Shown here: piece after piece, positions 7,833 to 17,144 of the stretch
How positions within the stretch are numbered: position 1 is the first letter of the stretch
How the letters are laid out: each line of letters begins with the position of its first letter
NCBI GenBank assembly: GCA_934424575.1
Contig: CAKRXU010000008.1
Span: 19,493 to 83,492, forward strand
Length of the DNA stretch: 64,000 nt
Reading direction: 5' to 3'
From: an uncultured Blautia sp.
Lineage (GTDB): Bacteria; Bacillota; Clostridia; Lachnospirales; Lachnospiraceae
Notes under the pieces: generated by a model
The model's database searches: none
What the model was told of the DNA's origin: nothing
The model's input: the letters and a program-made list of their open reading frames with translations, nothing else
Position numbers and translations under genes: made by a program

Positions 7833-9275
7833 ATGAGTGAAGAAAAAAAGATCAGCAAAAAGACACTGAAGATCATCTTGGGAGTATGCGTTGGTGCAAT
7901 TGTGGCACTGGTGGTGGGATTTTTTGCCTATATTTACGTGGCAGATACGAATACACTGGGACGTAAGATCACAATCTATGGACTGGATGTGTCGAAACTG
8001 GGCGTAGAAGATGCAAAGCAGAAGATCCTGACCACATTCCAGGATAAGAAGATTGTCTTTAAGGAAAACGGAGTGGATGTCTACAGTCTGACTCTGAAAG
8101 ATCTGGGTTACAGCCTGGATGAGAATGATCTTACAGCACAGCTTACAGAACTTCAGAAGACGAGAGAAGCAAACCGTAAGATCTTTGCAGAACAGGAGAA
8201 TGTAAATATCTCTTACAAAGTCAACAGGGATACCGCGCAGGAAAAGAGTGCACTGACAGCAGACCATTTTGGTGGCAGGGAACGTACCTCTTCCACAAAT
8301 GCGTCCATCCAGTATGATGACGCAAAGAAAGAATTTACGATTACCAGCGAGGTACAGGGTGACGAGATTGATGAAAGCCGTCTGATGAGTTTTGTGGATC
8401 AGACGCTGGATGCGGATTTTACTTCTGGACTTCTTGATGCGGAAGCTGATATTACGATGGGTACAGAATGTTATCAGCTCCCGGATGTTTCCGCAGATGA
8501 GGAGATGCAGAACAGGCTGACCAGCCTGAATGATCAGCTTCAGAAGTACAGAAGTACAACGGTTACCTACACATTTGGAAGCAGTACCGAGACTCTGGAT
8601 TCGCAGACGATCGATTCCTGGGTCACCATAGACGGAGAGAATATTGGAATCAACGAGGATTCTGCCAGAGCCTATGTGGAGAATCTGGCCAATACCTACA
8701 ATACGATCTATGTGCCGCGAACCTTCCATACTTCTTATGGCAATGATGTGACGATCTCAGACAATGAGTTTGGATTCCGGATCGATCAGGATGCGGAAGT
8801 TGCACAGCTTCTCGAGGACCTTAAGACTGGTACAGCAGTTTCCAGAGATCCGATCTACAGCAGTCAGGGAATGCAGCGCAACGGAACAGATGATCTGGCA
8901 GGCAGTTATATAGAAGTCAGCCTGGATAACCAGCATCTGTGGCTTTACAAAGACGGTGCGCTTGTGACAGAAACCGATATCGTAAGCGGCGCTCCAACCA
9001 AGGGCAGAGAGACTTACCGTGGCGCATGGCCGATCGCATACAAGGCAAGCCCGTTTAATCTGAGCAGTTCCGAATACGGATACAATGTCAAAGTAAACTA
9101 CTGGATGCCATTCGTATATGGCCAGGGACTTCACGATGCATCCTGGCAGTCCTCTTTCGGAGGAACCCGCTACAAATCCGGCGCCGGCAGCCACGGCTGC
9201 ATCAACCTCCCCGAAGACCAGGCAGCCCTGATCTACAATACGATCGATGGCGGGTATCCGATCATTATCTACTAA
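7833..9275 (+). CDS. Membrane-anchored L,D-transpeptidase (YkuD domain)
   Basis: A 480-residue cell-wall enzyme that forms 3-3 peptidoglycan cross-links or attaches proteins to the wall. A short cytoplasmic Lys-rich segment precedes one transmembrane helix (about 13-35). The middle (about 45-340) holds repeated putative peptidoglycan-binding (PG_binding_4) modules, visible as a repeated ITIYGLDVSKL/VTISDNEFGFRID pattern. The C-terminal YkuD domain (about 360-480) carries the His of GLHDASW and the catalytic SHGCINLP motif with its Cys. The start is an ATG 6 bases after GGGGG. It is monocistronic with a strong terminator. Confidence 0.93.
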   Translation: MSEEKKISKKTLKIILGVCVGAIVALVVGFFAYIYVADTNTLGRKITIYGLDVSKLGVEDAKQKILTTFQDKKIVFKENGVDVYSLTLKDLGYSLDENDLTAQLTELQKTREANRKIFAEQENVNISYKVNRDTAQEKSALTADHFGGRERTSSTNASIQYDDAKKEFTITSEVQGDEIDESRLMSFVDQTLDADFTSGLLDAEADITMGTECYQLPDVSADEEMQNRLTSLNDQLQKYRSTTVTYTFGSSTETLDSQTIDSWVTIDGENIGINEDSARAYVENLANTYNTIYVPRTFHTSYGNDVTISDNEFGFRIDQDAEVAQLLEDLKTGTAVSRDPIYSSQGMQRNGTDDLAGSYIEVSLDNQHLWLYKDGALVTETDIVSGAPTKGRETYRGAWPIAYKASPFNLSSSEYGYNVKVNYWMPFVYGQGLHDASWQSSFGGTRYKSGAGSHGCINLPEDQAALIYNTIDGGYPIIIY

Positions 9276-9297
9276 AATTAAATTATAGTAAAAAACG

Positions 9298-9330
9298 AAC
9301 AGCCAGGAGTTTTTGCACTCCTGGCTGTTT
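9298..9330. terminator. Terminator after the L,D-transpeptidase
   Basis: A perfect 13-bp stem AACAGCCAGGAGT/ACTCCTGGCTGTT with A/T tracts on both sides, so it can also serve the minus-strand remnant that ends beside it. Confidence 0.85.
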
Positions 9331-9336
9331 TGAGGT

Positions 9337-9720
9337 CTATTTCTGATTCTCTTTGAGTTTAAGGATTTCTTCTGCGCTTAGTCCGGAGAAATTAGAAATG
9401 TCTTCCAGAGAGAAACGGGAATCTTTAAGCATTTTCTTTGCGACTTGGATAGAACCCTGTTCCATACCCTGTTTGATAAGCTTTTCAGATGGTAATTCCA
9501 GTAGCTTGCCTCTCATAAAATCACCTAGCCTTTCTTTTACAGTTTCATTATCAGCAAAAATATAATCGGAAATACGTTCGATCAGAGCAATAAGATCACG
9601 ATACGTGCATTCGTGTCCTTGAACCATGAATTCCTGATTCAGAAAATTTATAATAGAAGCATATTCTGACAAAAGCTGTTCCAGAACTTCTGGGTTTTGA
9701 GAAGAATCCGGGCTTTTCCT
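9337..9720 (-). pseudogene. C-terminal remnant of an Rpn-family (PD-(D/E)XK nuclease/transposase-like) gene
   Basis: About 128 codons are open on the minus strand, but the frame stops just upstream (TAA near 9730) and no nuclease core is present. The part that remains has the usual tail of Rpn proteins: an acidic/amphipathic region followed by KLIKQGMEQGSIQVAKKMLKD and a final FSLEDISNFSGLSAEEILKLKE helix-turn segment. The first candidate start is a TTG at 9672. The N-terminal two-thirds of a normal 280-320 residue protein is missing, so this is most likely a decayed gene. A second, less decayed member lies at 63425. Confidence 0.65.
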
Positions 9721-9902
9721 TTCTGGTTATTATGTATTGTTATCATTCGTACTCAGGAAAAAATCCTCGTGGTATATTTTAACTCTCAGGTACAGTATAC
9801 CTGGGAGAATTTATCTTTTGTAGAAAATAAAGTGATGCATCGATCCTCCTTCCTTTATGTTGTATTCAAAATTATGATAGCATGAGGATGATGGATTTGC
9901 AA
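9721..9902. other. AT-rich non-coding stretch with no recognised gene
   Basis: This part of the 9673-10024 gap holds only degenerate frames. An alternative minus-strand frame may continue the broken Rpn gene. I looked for the core sequences of a cobalamin riboswitch here and did not find them. Confidence 0.5.
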
Positions 9903-9929
9903 GCTACTATGACCGAAGAGAACAGTAAC
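9903..9929. repeat. 27-bp palindromic repeat, diverged copy 3
   Basis: It matches copy 1 at 22 of 27 positions. The right arm ACAGTAAC is intact and the left arm has changed to GCTACTAT, so the hairpin is weakened. Confidence 0.6.
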
Positions 9930-9968
9930 ATTATTTTATAGGCATTGCCCGAAAACAGGTGCATTTCG

Positions 9969-9997
9969 TTGACTTTTTTTATACAAAATAATATAAT
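9969..9997 (+). promoter_or_regulatory. Promoter of the cobalamin operon
   Basis: TTGACT (9969-9974), 17-base spacer, TATAAT (9992-9997). The leader to cbiD is only about 20 bases, too short for a cobalamin riboswitch. AAGGAGG precedes the cbiD ATG. Confidence 0.75.
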
Positions 9998-10024
9998 TAG
10001 TGAGCGGATACAAGGAGGAGATTT

Positions 10025-11200
10025 ATGGTACAGAAAAACGGACTGGAAGATTATTATGTGATCAGAAACCAGAAGAAATTACGTTTTGGTTATACGACTG
10101 GTTCCTGTGCGGCTGGGGCTGCCAGGGGAGCAGCACGACTTCTGCTTGGAGAGGATGAGATCAGTGAAGTGGAGCTGATGACTCCGAAGGGAATCCTTCT
10201 TCATCTGGAGATCCTGGACAGGAAACGAAGTGAGAACGCGGCAAGCTGCGCGGTCCGTAAGGATGCAGGAGACGATCCGGATACCACAAATGGAATCCTG
10301 GTTTATGCGGAAGTTGAGAAATTTTTGATACGGTCAGATATGGAAGACCGCATCGTGATAGATGGAGGTATCGGAGTAGGACGGGTGACGAAGCCCGGGC
10401 TTTCCCAGAAGATCGGGGAGGCTGCGATCAATCCGGTGCCGAGAGCTATGATCTTACAGGCAGTCGAAGAAATTGCAGATCAGTATCACTATGAGGGCGG
10501 ACTCAAAGTGACGATCTCTGTGCCGGAAGGGGAGAAGATAGCCAGAAAGACCTTCAATCCCCGTCTGGGAATCGTGGGCGGAATATCGATTCTTGGAACA
10601 TCCGGTATCGTAGAGCCTATGAGTGAGAAAGCTCTGATCGACAGTATCCGGGTGGAAATGACACAGCATGCAGCAATGGGTGAGCAGTACATGCTTGTGA
10701 CACCTGGAAACTACGGAGCCGATTATCTGAGGGAGCACATGGAGCTTCCTTTCGAAAAAAACATCAAATGCAGCAACTATGTAGGTGAGACGATCGACAT
10801 GGCAGTAGATATGGGCGTGAAAGGGATTCTTTTTATCTCTCATATCGGCAAATTTGTCAAGGTTGCGGCAGGGATCATGAACACCCATTCACACAGTGCA
10901 GATGCACGTATGGAGGTACTTTGTTCCAATGCCATCCGTGCAGGCGGGGATCTTGCATGTGCCAGATCCATTCTGCAGTGTAATACCACAGACGAAGCAT
11001 TGCGCGTCCTGGACGAAAACCACATTCTTAAGGAAACGATGAAGGAGATCACAGACAGGATCCAATTCTATCTGGACCATCGCTCCTACCAGCAGATCCT
11101 GCTTGGAGCAGTGATCTTTTCCAATGAATATGGATACCTCGGACAGACAGCAAATGCAGCGGAATTGATCGATAAAATTAGCAAAGGAGAAAAGGAATAA
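10025..11200 (+). CDS. cbiD: Cobalt-precorrin-5B C1-methyltransferase
   Basis: CbiD methylates C1 of the contracting corrin ring in the anaerobic (early-cobalt) route. At 391 residues it is a typical length. The N-terminal LRFGYTTGSCAAGAARGAARLLL, the DAGDDPDTTNG motif and the IGVGRVTKPGL and TPGNYG segments are diagnostic. It is the first gene of the cobalamin operon. Its stop overlaps the cbiF start by one base, so translation is likely coupled. It acts after CbiF/CbiG and before CbiJ. Confidence 0.96.
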   Translation: MVQKNGLEDYYVIRNQKKLRFGYTTGSCAAGAARGAARLLLGEDEISEVELMTPKGILLHLEILDRKRSENAASCAVRKDAGDDPDTTNGILVYAEVEKFLIRSDMEDRIVIDGGIGVGRVTKPGLSQKIGEAAINPVPRAMILQAVEEIADQYHYEGGLKVTISVPEGEKIARKTFNPRLGIVGGISILGTSGIVEPMSEKALIDSIRVEMTQHAAMGEQYMLVTPGNYGADYLREHMELPFEKNIKCSNYVGETIDMAVDMGVKGILFISHIGKFVKVAAGIMNTHSHSADARMEVLCSNAIRAGGDLACARSILQCNTTDEALRVLDENHILKETMKEITDRIQFYLDHRSYQQILLGAVIFSNEYGYLGQTANAAELIDKISKGEKE

Positions 11201-11958
11201 TGGTTCATTTTGTAGGCGCAGGCCCGGGAGCACCGGACCTTATCACAGTCAGAGGAAAACAGTATCTTGAGGAGGCTGACGTTATCATTTATGCGGGATC
11301 TCTCGTAAATCCACAGCTTCTCGAATACAGTAAGGACGTATGCACGATCCACAACAGTGCCAAGATGACACTGGAAGAAGTAATTTCTGTCATCGAAAAC
11401 GCAGAGGCAGAGGGTAAGATGACCGTACGTCTTCACACCGGCGATCCGTGTATCTACGGTGCGATCCGTGAGCAGATGGATATTCTCGATGAGAAGGGGA
11501 TTTCCTACGATTACTGTCCTGGAGTCAGCGCATTCTGCGGTGCAGCAAGTGCACTGAATCTGGAGTACACACTTCCGGAGATCTCGCAGAGCGTGATCAT
11601 CACCAGAATGGAAGGACGTACACCGGTTCCGAGCAAAGAGAGCATCCAGTCTTTTGCGGCACATCAGGCAACCATGGTCGTATTCTTGAGTACCGGAATG
11701 CTCGAAGAACTGAGCAGACGACTGATCGAGGGCGGCTACACAGCAGATACACCGGCAGCGATCGTTTACAAGGCAACCTGGCCGGATGAGAAGAAATTTG
11801 TCTGCACAGTCGGAACACTTGCACAGACAGCAGCAGAGAACAACATTACCAAGACTGCACTTATGATCATCGGAGATTCTGTCAAGGCAGCCCAGTACGA
11901 CCGTTCCAAGCTTTATGATCCGGGATTTACCACAGAATTCCGTGAAGCGACCAAATAA
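11200..11958 (+). CDS. cbiF: Cobalt-precorrin-4 C11-methyltransferase
   Basis: A 252-residue tetrapyrrole methylase of the CbiF/CobM type. The N-terminal FVGAGPGAPDLITVRG is the SAM-binding glycine motif. Later signatures are YAGSLVNP, HTGDPCIYGAIREQMD and YCPGVSAFCGAASALN. It transfers a methyl group from SAM to C11. The start ATG overlaps the last base of cbiD and is preceded by AAAGGAG. The next gene follows after 7 bases. Confidence 0.95.
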   Translation: MVHFVGAGPGAPDLITVRGKQYLEEADVIIYAGSLVNPQLLEYSKDVCTIHNSAKMTLEEVISVIENAEAEGKMTVRLHTGDPCIYGAIREQMDILDEKGISYDYCPGVSAFCGAASALNLEYTLPEISQSVIITRMEGRTPVPSKESIQSFAAHQATMVVFLSTGMLEELSRRLIEGGYTADTPAAIVYKATWPDEKKFVCTVGTLAQTAAENNITKTALMIIGDSVKAAQYDRSKLYDPGFTTEFREATK

Positions 11959-11965
11959 GAACAAT

Positions 11966-13024
11966 ATGGATATTTCTATCATATGCTTCAGTCTTACCGG
12001 ATTTCAGACAGCTCTGAAACTCCAGGAAGGACTGAAAGCACAGGGGTATCACACCGAACTTTACAAAAAGAGTAAATATCTGGAAGATTCTGTTACAGAA
12101 AGTACAGGAAACTGGACAGCAGAGCATTTTCAGAAGGATGACGGGTTGATCTTTGTCGGAGCCTGCGGGATCGCCGTGCGCAGCATCGCACCACAGGTTG
12201 CCAGCAAGAAATCAGACCCGGCAGTTCTTGTCGTGGATGAGTGCGGACAGTTTGTGATCTCACTTTTGTCCGGACACCTGGGCGGAGCGAATGAACTGAG
12301 CCTGAAAGCCGCACAGATCCTGAGTGCACAGCCGGTCGTGACGACAGCGACAGACCTTCATAAGCAGTTTGCTGTCGATGTTTTTGCCAAAAAAAACGGC
12401 TGCGAGATCCTGTTTATGAAGGCAGCGAAGGAAGTTTCCGCGGCACTGCTTGCAGGAGAGCCGGTGGGATTCTACAGTGAATTTCCACTTGTGGGAGCAC
12501 TTCCGAATGGACTGACAGAATGTGATGCAGAGGGAATTCCACTTGATGGGGGAAGCACCCCTGAGATCGGCGTTGCTGTCACGATCCACCCATCCTGTCT
12601 GCCGTTTGCCTCTACCACACAGGTCGTTCCACCGGCAGTCACACTCGGAATGGGATGCAGGAAAAATAAAGAAGCTGACATCATCCGAAGGGAAGCTGAG
12701 AACTGTCTGATGGAGTCAGATATCTACCGTCAGGCAATTGGAAATCTTGCAAGCATTTCCCTTAAAAAAGACGAGCCTGGGCTCAATGCCCTGGCAGAGG
12801 AATGGAAGATCCCTTTTGTCACTTATACAGAAGAAGAATTAAAAGAAGTAAAAGGAGAATTTACTCCATCTGCTTTTGTCCGGACCATCACAGGCGTGGA
12901 GAATGTCTGTGAGAGAAGTGCCGTGCTTGCATCCGGCAATGGCAGCCTTATCAGAAAAAAGACCGGGAGAGAGGGCGTGACGACAGCTCTGGGACTCCGG
13001 AAATGGGAGGTACATTTTGAATAA
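11966..13024 (+). CDS. cbiG: Cobalt-precorrin-5A hydrolase
   Basis: CbiG opens the delta-lactone and releases the two-carbon fragment that leaves the ring as acetaldehyde. The 352-residue protein has a GAxGIAVRxIAP motif (about residues 60-72), the LSGHLGGANELS segment (about 97-108) and a C-terminal CobE/GbiG-like domain with GMGCRKNKEADII. The start was placed at the ATG whose product begins MDISIICF; longer in-frame starts would lie inside cbiF. The upstream Shine-Dalgarno is weak, so it probably depends on coupling to cbiF. Its end overlaps cbiH by 8 bases. Confidence 0.93.
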   Translation: MDISIICFSLTGFQTALKLQEGLKAQGYHTELYKKSKYLEDSVTESTGNWTAEHFQKDDGLIFVGACGIAVRSIAPQVASKKSDPAVLVVDECGQFVISLLSGHLGGANELSLKAAQILSAQPVVTTATDLHKQFAVDVFAKKNGCEILFMKAAKEVSAALLAGEPVGFYSEFPLVGALPNGLTECDAEGIPLDGGSTPEIGVAVTIHPSCLPFASTTQVVPPAVTLGMGCRKNKEADIIRREAENCLMESDIYRQAIGNLASISLKKDEPGLNALAEEWKIPFVTYTEEELKEVKGEFTPSAFVRTITGVENVCERSAVLASGNGSLIRKKTGREGVTTALGLRKWEVHFE

Positions 13025-13748
13025 AATATATGTTGTAGGAATCGGACCGGGAGGCTGTGACCAGATGACCGGTATAGCAATGGAAGCTCTGAAAAAAAGT
13101 GATGCGATCATCGGATATACCGTTTATGTGGATCTTGTCAAGGACACATTCCCGGACAAAGAATTCCTGACCACACCAATGAAAAAAGAAGTTGACCGCT
13201 GCGTTCTGGCATTTGAAGAAGCAATGAAGGGCAAAGTTGTTTCCATGATCTGCAGTGGAGATGCCGGCGTTTATGGTATGGCAGGTCTTATGTATGAAGT
13301 TGGCGTAAATTATCCGGAAGTAGAACTTGAGATCGTCCCTGGTGTCACAGCAGCACTTGGCGGGGCAGCAGTCCTTGGTGCACCATTGATCCATGATTTC
13401 TGTCTTATCAGTTTAAGTGACCTTCTCACTCCGTGGGAAAAGATCGAGGCCAGACTTCTTGGTGCATCCCAGGCAGATTTTGTCATCTGTCTCTACAATC
13501 CATCCAGCAAAAAACGTCATGACTATCTTCAGAAAGCCTGTGATCTGATGATGCAGTTCAAATCCCCGGACACTGTCTGCGGAACTGTCTGCAATATTGG
13601 ACGTGAAGGAGAAGAATATCATCTGATGACTCTGAAGGAACTTCGTGACACACAGGTAGATATGTTTACAACCGTATTTATCGGAAACTCTCAGACAAAA
13701 GAAATCAACGGCAAGATGGTAACACCACGAGGATACAGGAATGTATAA
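13017..13748 (+). CDS. cbiH: Cobalt-factor III C17-methyltransferase (precorrin-3B C17-methyltransferase family)
   Basis: A 243-residue tetrapyrrole methylase that methylates C17 and causes ring contraction. The SAM motif VVGIGPGGCDQMTG opens the protein. SGDAGVYGMAGL, PGVTAALGGAAVLGAPL and the CLYNPSSKKR motif are typical of CbiH/CobJ. The start is TTG, not ATG: a GGGAGG site lies 6 bases upstream and the protein then begins MNKIYVV as expected. It overlaps both neighbours by 8 bases. It is the minimal CbiH, lacking the C-terminal ferredoxin-like extension seen in some homologues. Confidence 0.93.
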   Translation: MNKIYVVGIGPGGCDQMTGIAMEALKKSDAIIGYTVYVDLVKDTFPDKEFLTTPMKKEVDRCVLAFEEAMKGKVVSMICSGDAGVYGMAGLMYEVGVNYPEVELEIVPGVTAALGGAAVLGAPLIHDFCLISLSDLLTPWEKIEARLLGASQADFVICLYNPSSKKRHDYLQKACDLMMQFKSPDTVCGTVCNIGREGEEYHLMTLKELRDTQVDMFTTVFIGNSQTKEINGKMVTPRGYRNV

Positions 13749-15744
13749 AGTCATTGTATTTGCCGGGACGACCGAAGGATACGAGATCAGTCGTTTCCTC
13801 GGTGAAAACCAGATCCCGGTGCTGGCATGTGTGGCGACAGAATACGGCTCCAGATCTCTCAAAGAAAGTTCCAGTCTGCATGTACAGGCGGGACGTCTCG
13901 ATGAGAATGAGATGAAAGAGCTTTTTTTCAGAAAAAAACCGGAACTTGTTCTGGATGCGACACATCCTTACGCAGCAGAAGTGACACGAAATATCCGAAA
14001 AGCCTGCGAGGAAGCAGAAGTTTCCTATACAAGGATCCTCCGTACAGGCAGCGAGCAGCAGAATGCTGCCTACGTTAAGGACACGCAGGAAGCAGCGGAG
14101 TACCTGAAGGGAACCACAGGAAACGTCCTTCTGACCACAGGAAGCAAGGAACTGGCGGCATTTACTTCCGTTCCGGATTATAAGGAGCGTTTGTTTGCGA
14201 GAGTACTGTCCCTTCCGTCCGTGATCGAAGCCTGTCAGGCACTTGGTTTTGAAGGCCGGAACCTGATCGCGATGCAGGGACCTTTTTCCATGGAACTGAA
14301 TCAGGCGATGCTTACACAGTATGAGTGCAGATATCTGGTCACCAAGGATTCCGGCAAAGCAGGCGGCTTCCTTGAGAAGATCCAGGCGGCCGAAGCCTGT
14401 GGTGCAACTGTTGTGATCATCGGAAGACCTCTCGCAGAAGAGGGTCTGTCTCTGCGGGAATGCAGACATATGCTGATTGAGCGTTACGGACTTACCAGGA
14501 AACAGAAAGTCACCCTTCTTGGAATCGGAATGGGAAGCCCAAAGACTCTGACACTGGAGGGACAGGAAGCTGTCCGAAACGCGGATCTTATCGTAGGCGC
14601 AAAGCGAATGGTTGATGCTGTCCGACTTTCTGGACAGGATGTTTTTTATGAATATCGGAGCAAAGAGATCGCAGAGTATCTGATCGCACATCCGGAGTAC
14701 ACCAAAGTTGTAGTTGCACTTTCCGGTGACGTTGGATTTTACAGCGGGGCGAAGAAACTTGCAGAACTTCTCGGACCGGATACGGAAATGATCTGTGGGA
14801 TCTCATCCGTGGTTTACTTCATGTCAAAGATCGGTCTGTCCTGGGACGATGCAAAAATCGTCAGCGCGCATGGCAAAGCCTGCAACCTCATTTCCCTGAT
14901 CCGCATGAACCGCAAGGTTTTTTCAATCCTCGGAACGGGTGACGGAGTGCGGAAACTGGCAGAAAAGCTTACATTTTACGGAATGGGCGACGTTATTCTT
15001 CATGTTGGAGAAAATCTTTCTTACGACAATGAGAAGATCCTGGCGAAACCGGCCAGAGAACTCGTTTCCTATGAAGGTGATCCTTTAAGTGTGATCTGTG
15101 CGTACAATTTAGGGGCAGAGCCGGAACTGGCAACTCATGGAATTCCAGACGAAGAATTTATCCGCGGCAAGGCACCGATGACCAAGACAGAAGTGCGTAC
15201 CGTTTCTCTCTCCAAACTGAGACTTCCAAAAGATGCCATCTGCTACGACATTGGTGCAGGAACAGGTTCTGTTTCTGTCGAAATGGCACTTCGCGCATCG
15301 GAAGGCGAGGTCTATGCGATCGAGAAAAAGGAGGATGCCCTGGCACTCCTTCATGAGAATAAGAAGAAATTTGCACTGGATCATATGCACATCATTCCGG
15401 GAACTGCGCCGGAGGCATTTGAGGAACTTCCCGTGCCGACACACGCTTTTATCGGCGGATCTTCCGGAAACATGAAAGAGATCGTAGAGCTTCTGCTGAA
15501 TAAGAACCCACAGGTGCGTATCGTGATCAACTGCATTACCCTGGAAACCGTGGGCGAGGCACTTGCCTGCATCCGTGGACTTGAGAAACAGGAAATTTAT
15601 GAGTGTGAGAGCGAAGTCGTGCAGCTCTGTGCATCCAGATCCAAAAATATCGGACGCTACCATATGATGATGGGCGAAAACCCGATCTATATCATCACGG
15701 TACAGGCACATGAGAAATGCAGGACACAGGAGGAAGAGGCATGA
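13741..15744 (+). CDS. Three-part fusion: cobalt-precorrin-6A reductase, C5/C15-methyltransferase and decarboxylase (CbiJ-CbiE-CbiT)
   Basis: One 667-residue chain carries three consecutive pathway activities. Residues about 1-250 are CbiJ (VIVFAGTTEGYEISRFL, DATHPYAAEVTRNI, LLTTGSKELAAF). Residues about 257-460 are CbiE, a methylase with LLGIGMGSPKTLT, LSGDVGFYSGAKKL and the usual S-A-H-G-K region. Residues about 475-660 are CbiT, with the class I methyltransferase motif YDIGAGTGSVSVEMA and AFIGGSSGNMKEI. The fusion keeps reduction at C18/C19, methylation at C5 and C15, and acetate-chain decarboxylation in one protein. CbiE-CbiT fusions (CobL) are common; adding CbiJ is less so. The start overlaps the cbiH end. 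Confidence 0.94.
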   Translation: MYKVIVFAGTTEGYEISRFLGENQIPVLACVATEYGSRSLKESSSLHVQAGRLDENEMKELFFRKKPELVLDATHPYAAEVTRNIRKACEEAEVSYTRILRTGSEQQNAAYVKDTQEAAEYLKGTTGNVLLTTGSKELAAFTSVPDYKERLFARVLSLPSVIEACQALGFEGRNLIAMQGPFSMELNQAMLTQYECRYLVTKDSGKAGGFLEKIQAAEACGATVVIIGRPLAEEGLSLRECRHMLIERYGLTRKQKVTLLGIGMGSPKTLTLEGQEAVRNADLIVGAKRMVDAVRLSGQDVFYEYRSKEIAEYLIAHPEYTKVVVALSGDVGFYSGAKKLAELLGPDTEMICGISSVVYFMSKIGLSWDDAKIVSAHGKACNLISLIRMNRKVFSILGTGDGVRKLAEKLTFYGMGDVILHVGENLSYDNEKILAKPARELVSYEGDPLSVICAYNLGAEPELATHGIPDEEFIRGKAPMTKTEVRTVSLSKLRLPKDAICYDIGAGTGSVSVEMALRASEGEVYAIEKKEDALALLHENKKKFALDHMHIIPGTAPEAFEELPVPTHAFIGGSSGNMKEIVELLLNKNPQVRIVINCITLETVGEALACIRGLEKQEIYECESEVVQLCASRSKNIGRYHMMMGENPIYIITVQAHEKCRTQEEEA

Positions 15745-17144
15745 AGATCCCGAGAATTCTTCTGGCAGCAGGCTCCAGCGGGAGCGGCAAGACCCTGATC
15801 ACCTGCGGACTTCTTGAAGCACTGGTGGAGCGCGGTCTTAAGACGGCGTCCTTTAAATGCGGACCGGATTATATCGATCCGATGTTCCACAGCCGGGTGA
15901 TCGGGACAAAGTCCCGGAATCTGGACACCTTTTTTACAAAACCAGAGGTGACAAAATATCTCCTGACCCGAAATGCCAGAGACTGTGAGATCGCAGTCAT
16001 GGAAGGTGTTATGGGATTTTATGACGGCGTGGCGGGAACTACGACCAGAGCCAGTGCCTATGACCTTGCCAAAGTGACCGATACACCGGTCATTCTGATC
16101 GTAAACAGCCGTGGGATGAGTGTATCCCTGGCTGCCTATGTCAAAGGTTTCCTTGAATATAAGAAGGACAGTCACATACAGGGCGTGATCTTTAATCAGA
16201 TGTCCCCGATGCTCTATCCGAGGATGAAGAAACTTCTGGAGGAAGAACTGGGCATTGCAGTTCTGGGGTACGTTCCGAAGGTTGAGGACTGTGTGATCGA
16301 GAGCAGACATCTTGGTCTGGTCCTTCCGGATGAGATCCCGGAACTGAAAGACAGGCTTCATAAGCTTGCAGGCGTTCTGGAGGAGACACTGGACATTGAC
16401 CGGATCCTGGAACTGGCGGGTGAAGCACCAGATCTTCAGGATACAAAGCCGGAGTCAGTGTCCAATTTCAGACTCTCCGAGCCGGTGCGTATCGGAGTGG
16501 CAGAGGATGAGGCATTCTGCTTTTTCTATGCAGACAATTTCCGTCTTCTGGGCGAGATGGGGGCAGAGATTGTTCCATTTTCGCCGATGGAAGATAAGCA
16601 GCTTCCAGATAATCTGGACGGGATTTTATTATACGGCGGCTATCCGGAATTAAACGGAAAAAAACTGGAACAAAATACCACAATGAAAGACATGATACGG
16701 GAAAAACTGAAAGCAGGGATGCCGTGTATGGCAGAGTGCGGAGGTTTTATGTATCTTCACGAGGAAATGGAAGGCATGGATGGGAACTTCTACCAGATGA
16801 CAGGAGTGATCCCAGGAAAAGCATACCGCACACCGAAACTTTCCAGATTTGGCTATGTGACACTGACACAGAAAAAGCCGGCTCTTGGAAAGGAAGATCT
16901 CGGAGAGATCCCGGCGCATGAGTTCCACTATTTTGATTCTGAAAACTGCGGCGGGGATTTTCATGCGGCGAAGCCAGAGAGTAAGCGTGGATGGGACTGT
17001 ATCCATGGAACGGACACCATGCTGGCTGGTTTCCCACATCTTTATTATTATGGAAATCCCGAAGTACCGAAGGCATTTCTTAAAAAATGCCTCGCATACA
17101 AAAAACAACGATGTTCCTGCAAGCAGGAAGGTCAGGAAGAGTGA
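15741..17144 (+). CDS. cbiA: Cobyrinate a,c-diamide synthase
   Basis: CbiA amidates the a and c side chains of cobyrinate using glutamine and ATP. The 467-residue protein has an N-terminal P-loop-like ATP domain (AAGSSGSGKTLITCGL, residues 7-22) with FKCGPDYIDPMFH, VMEGVMGFYDG and VILIVNSRG. The C-terminal glutamine amidotransferase domain has YGGYPEL and the nucleophile Cys in MAECGGFMYL, with the catalytic His near HEFHYF. The start ATGA overlaps the stop of the upstream fusion gene and has a GGAGGAAGAGG site. The 3' end overlaps cbiB. Confidence 0.95.
   Translation: MKIPRILLAAGSSGSGKTLITCGLLEALVERGLKTASFKCGPDYIDPMFHSRVIGTKSRNLDTFFTKPEVTKYLLTRNARDCEIAVMEGVMGFYDGVAGTTTRASAYDLAKVTDTPVILIVNSRGMSVSLAAYVKGFLEYKKDSHIQGVIFNQMSPMLYPRMKKLLEEELGIAVLGYVPKVEDCVIESRHLGLVLPDEIPELKDRLHKLAGVLEETLDIDRILELAGEAPDLQDTKPESVSNFRLSEPVRIGVAEDEAFCFFYADNFRLLGEMGAEIVPFSPMEDKQLPDNLDGILLYGGYPELNGKKLEQNTTMKDMIREKLKAGMPCMAECGGFMYLHEEMEGMDGNFYQMTGVIPGKAYRTPKLSRFGYVTLTQKKPALGKEDLGEIPAHEFHYFDSENCGGDFHAAKPESKRGWDCIHGTDTMLAGFPHLYYYGNPEVPKAFLKKCLAYKKQRCSCKQEGQEE

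Noticed and set aside
9673..10024. A cobalamin riboswitch ahead of cbiD
   Set aside because: The leader after the promoter is about 20 bases and I could not find the conserved core segments of that riboswitch anywhere in the gap.
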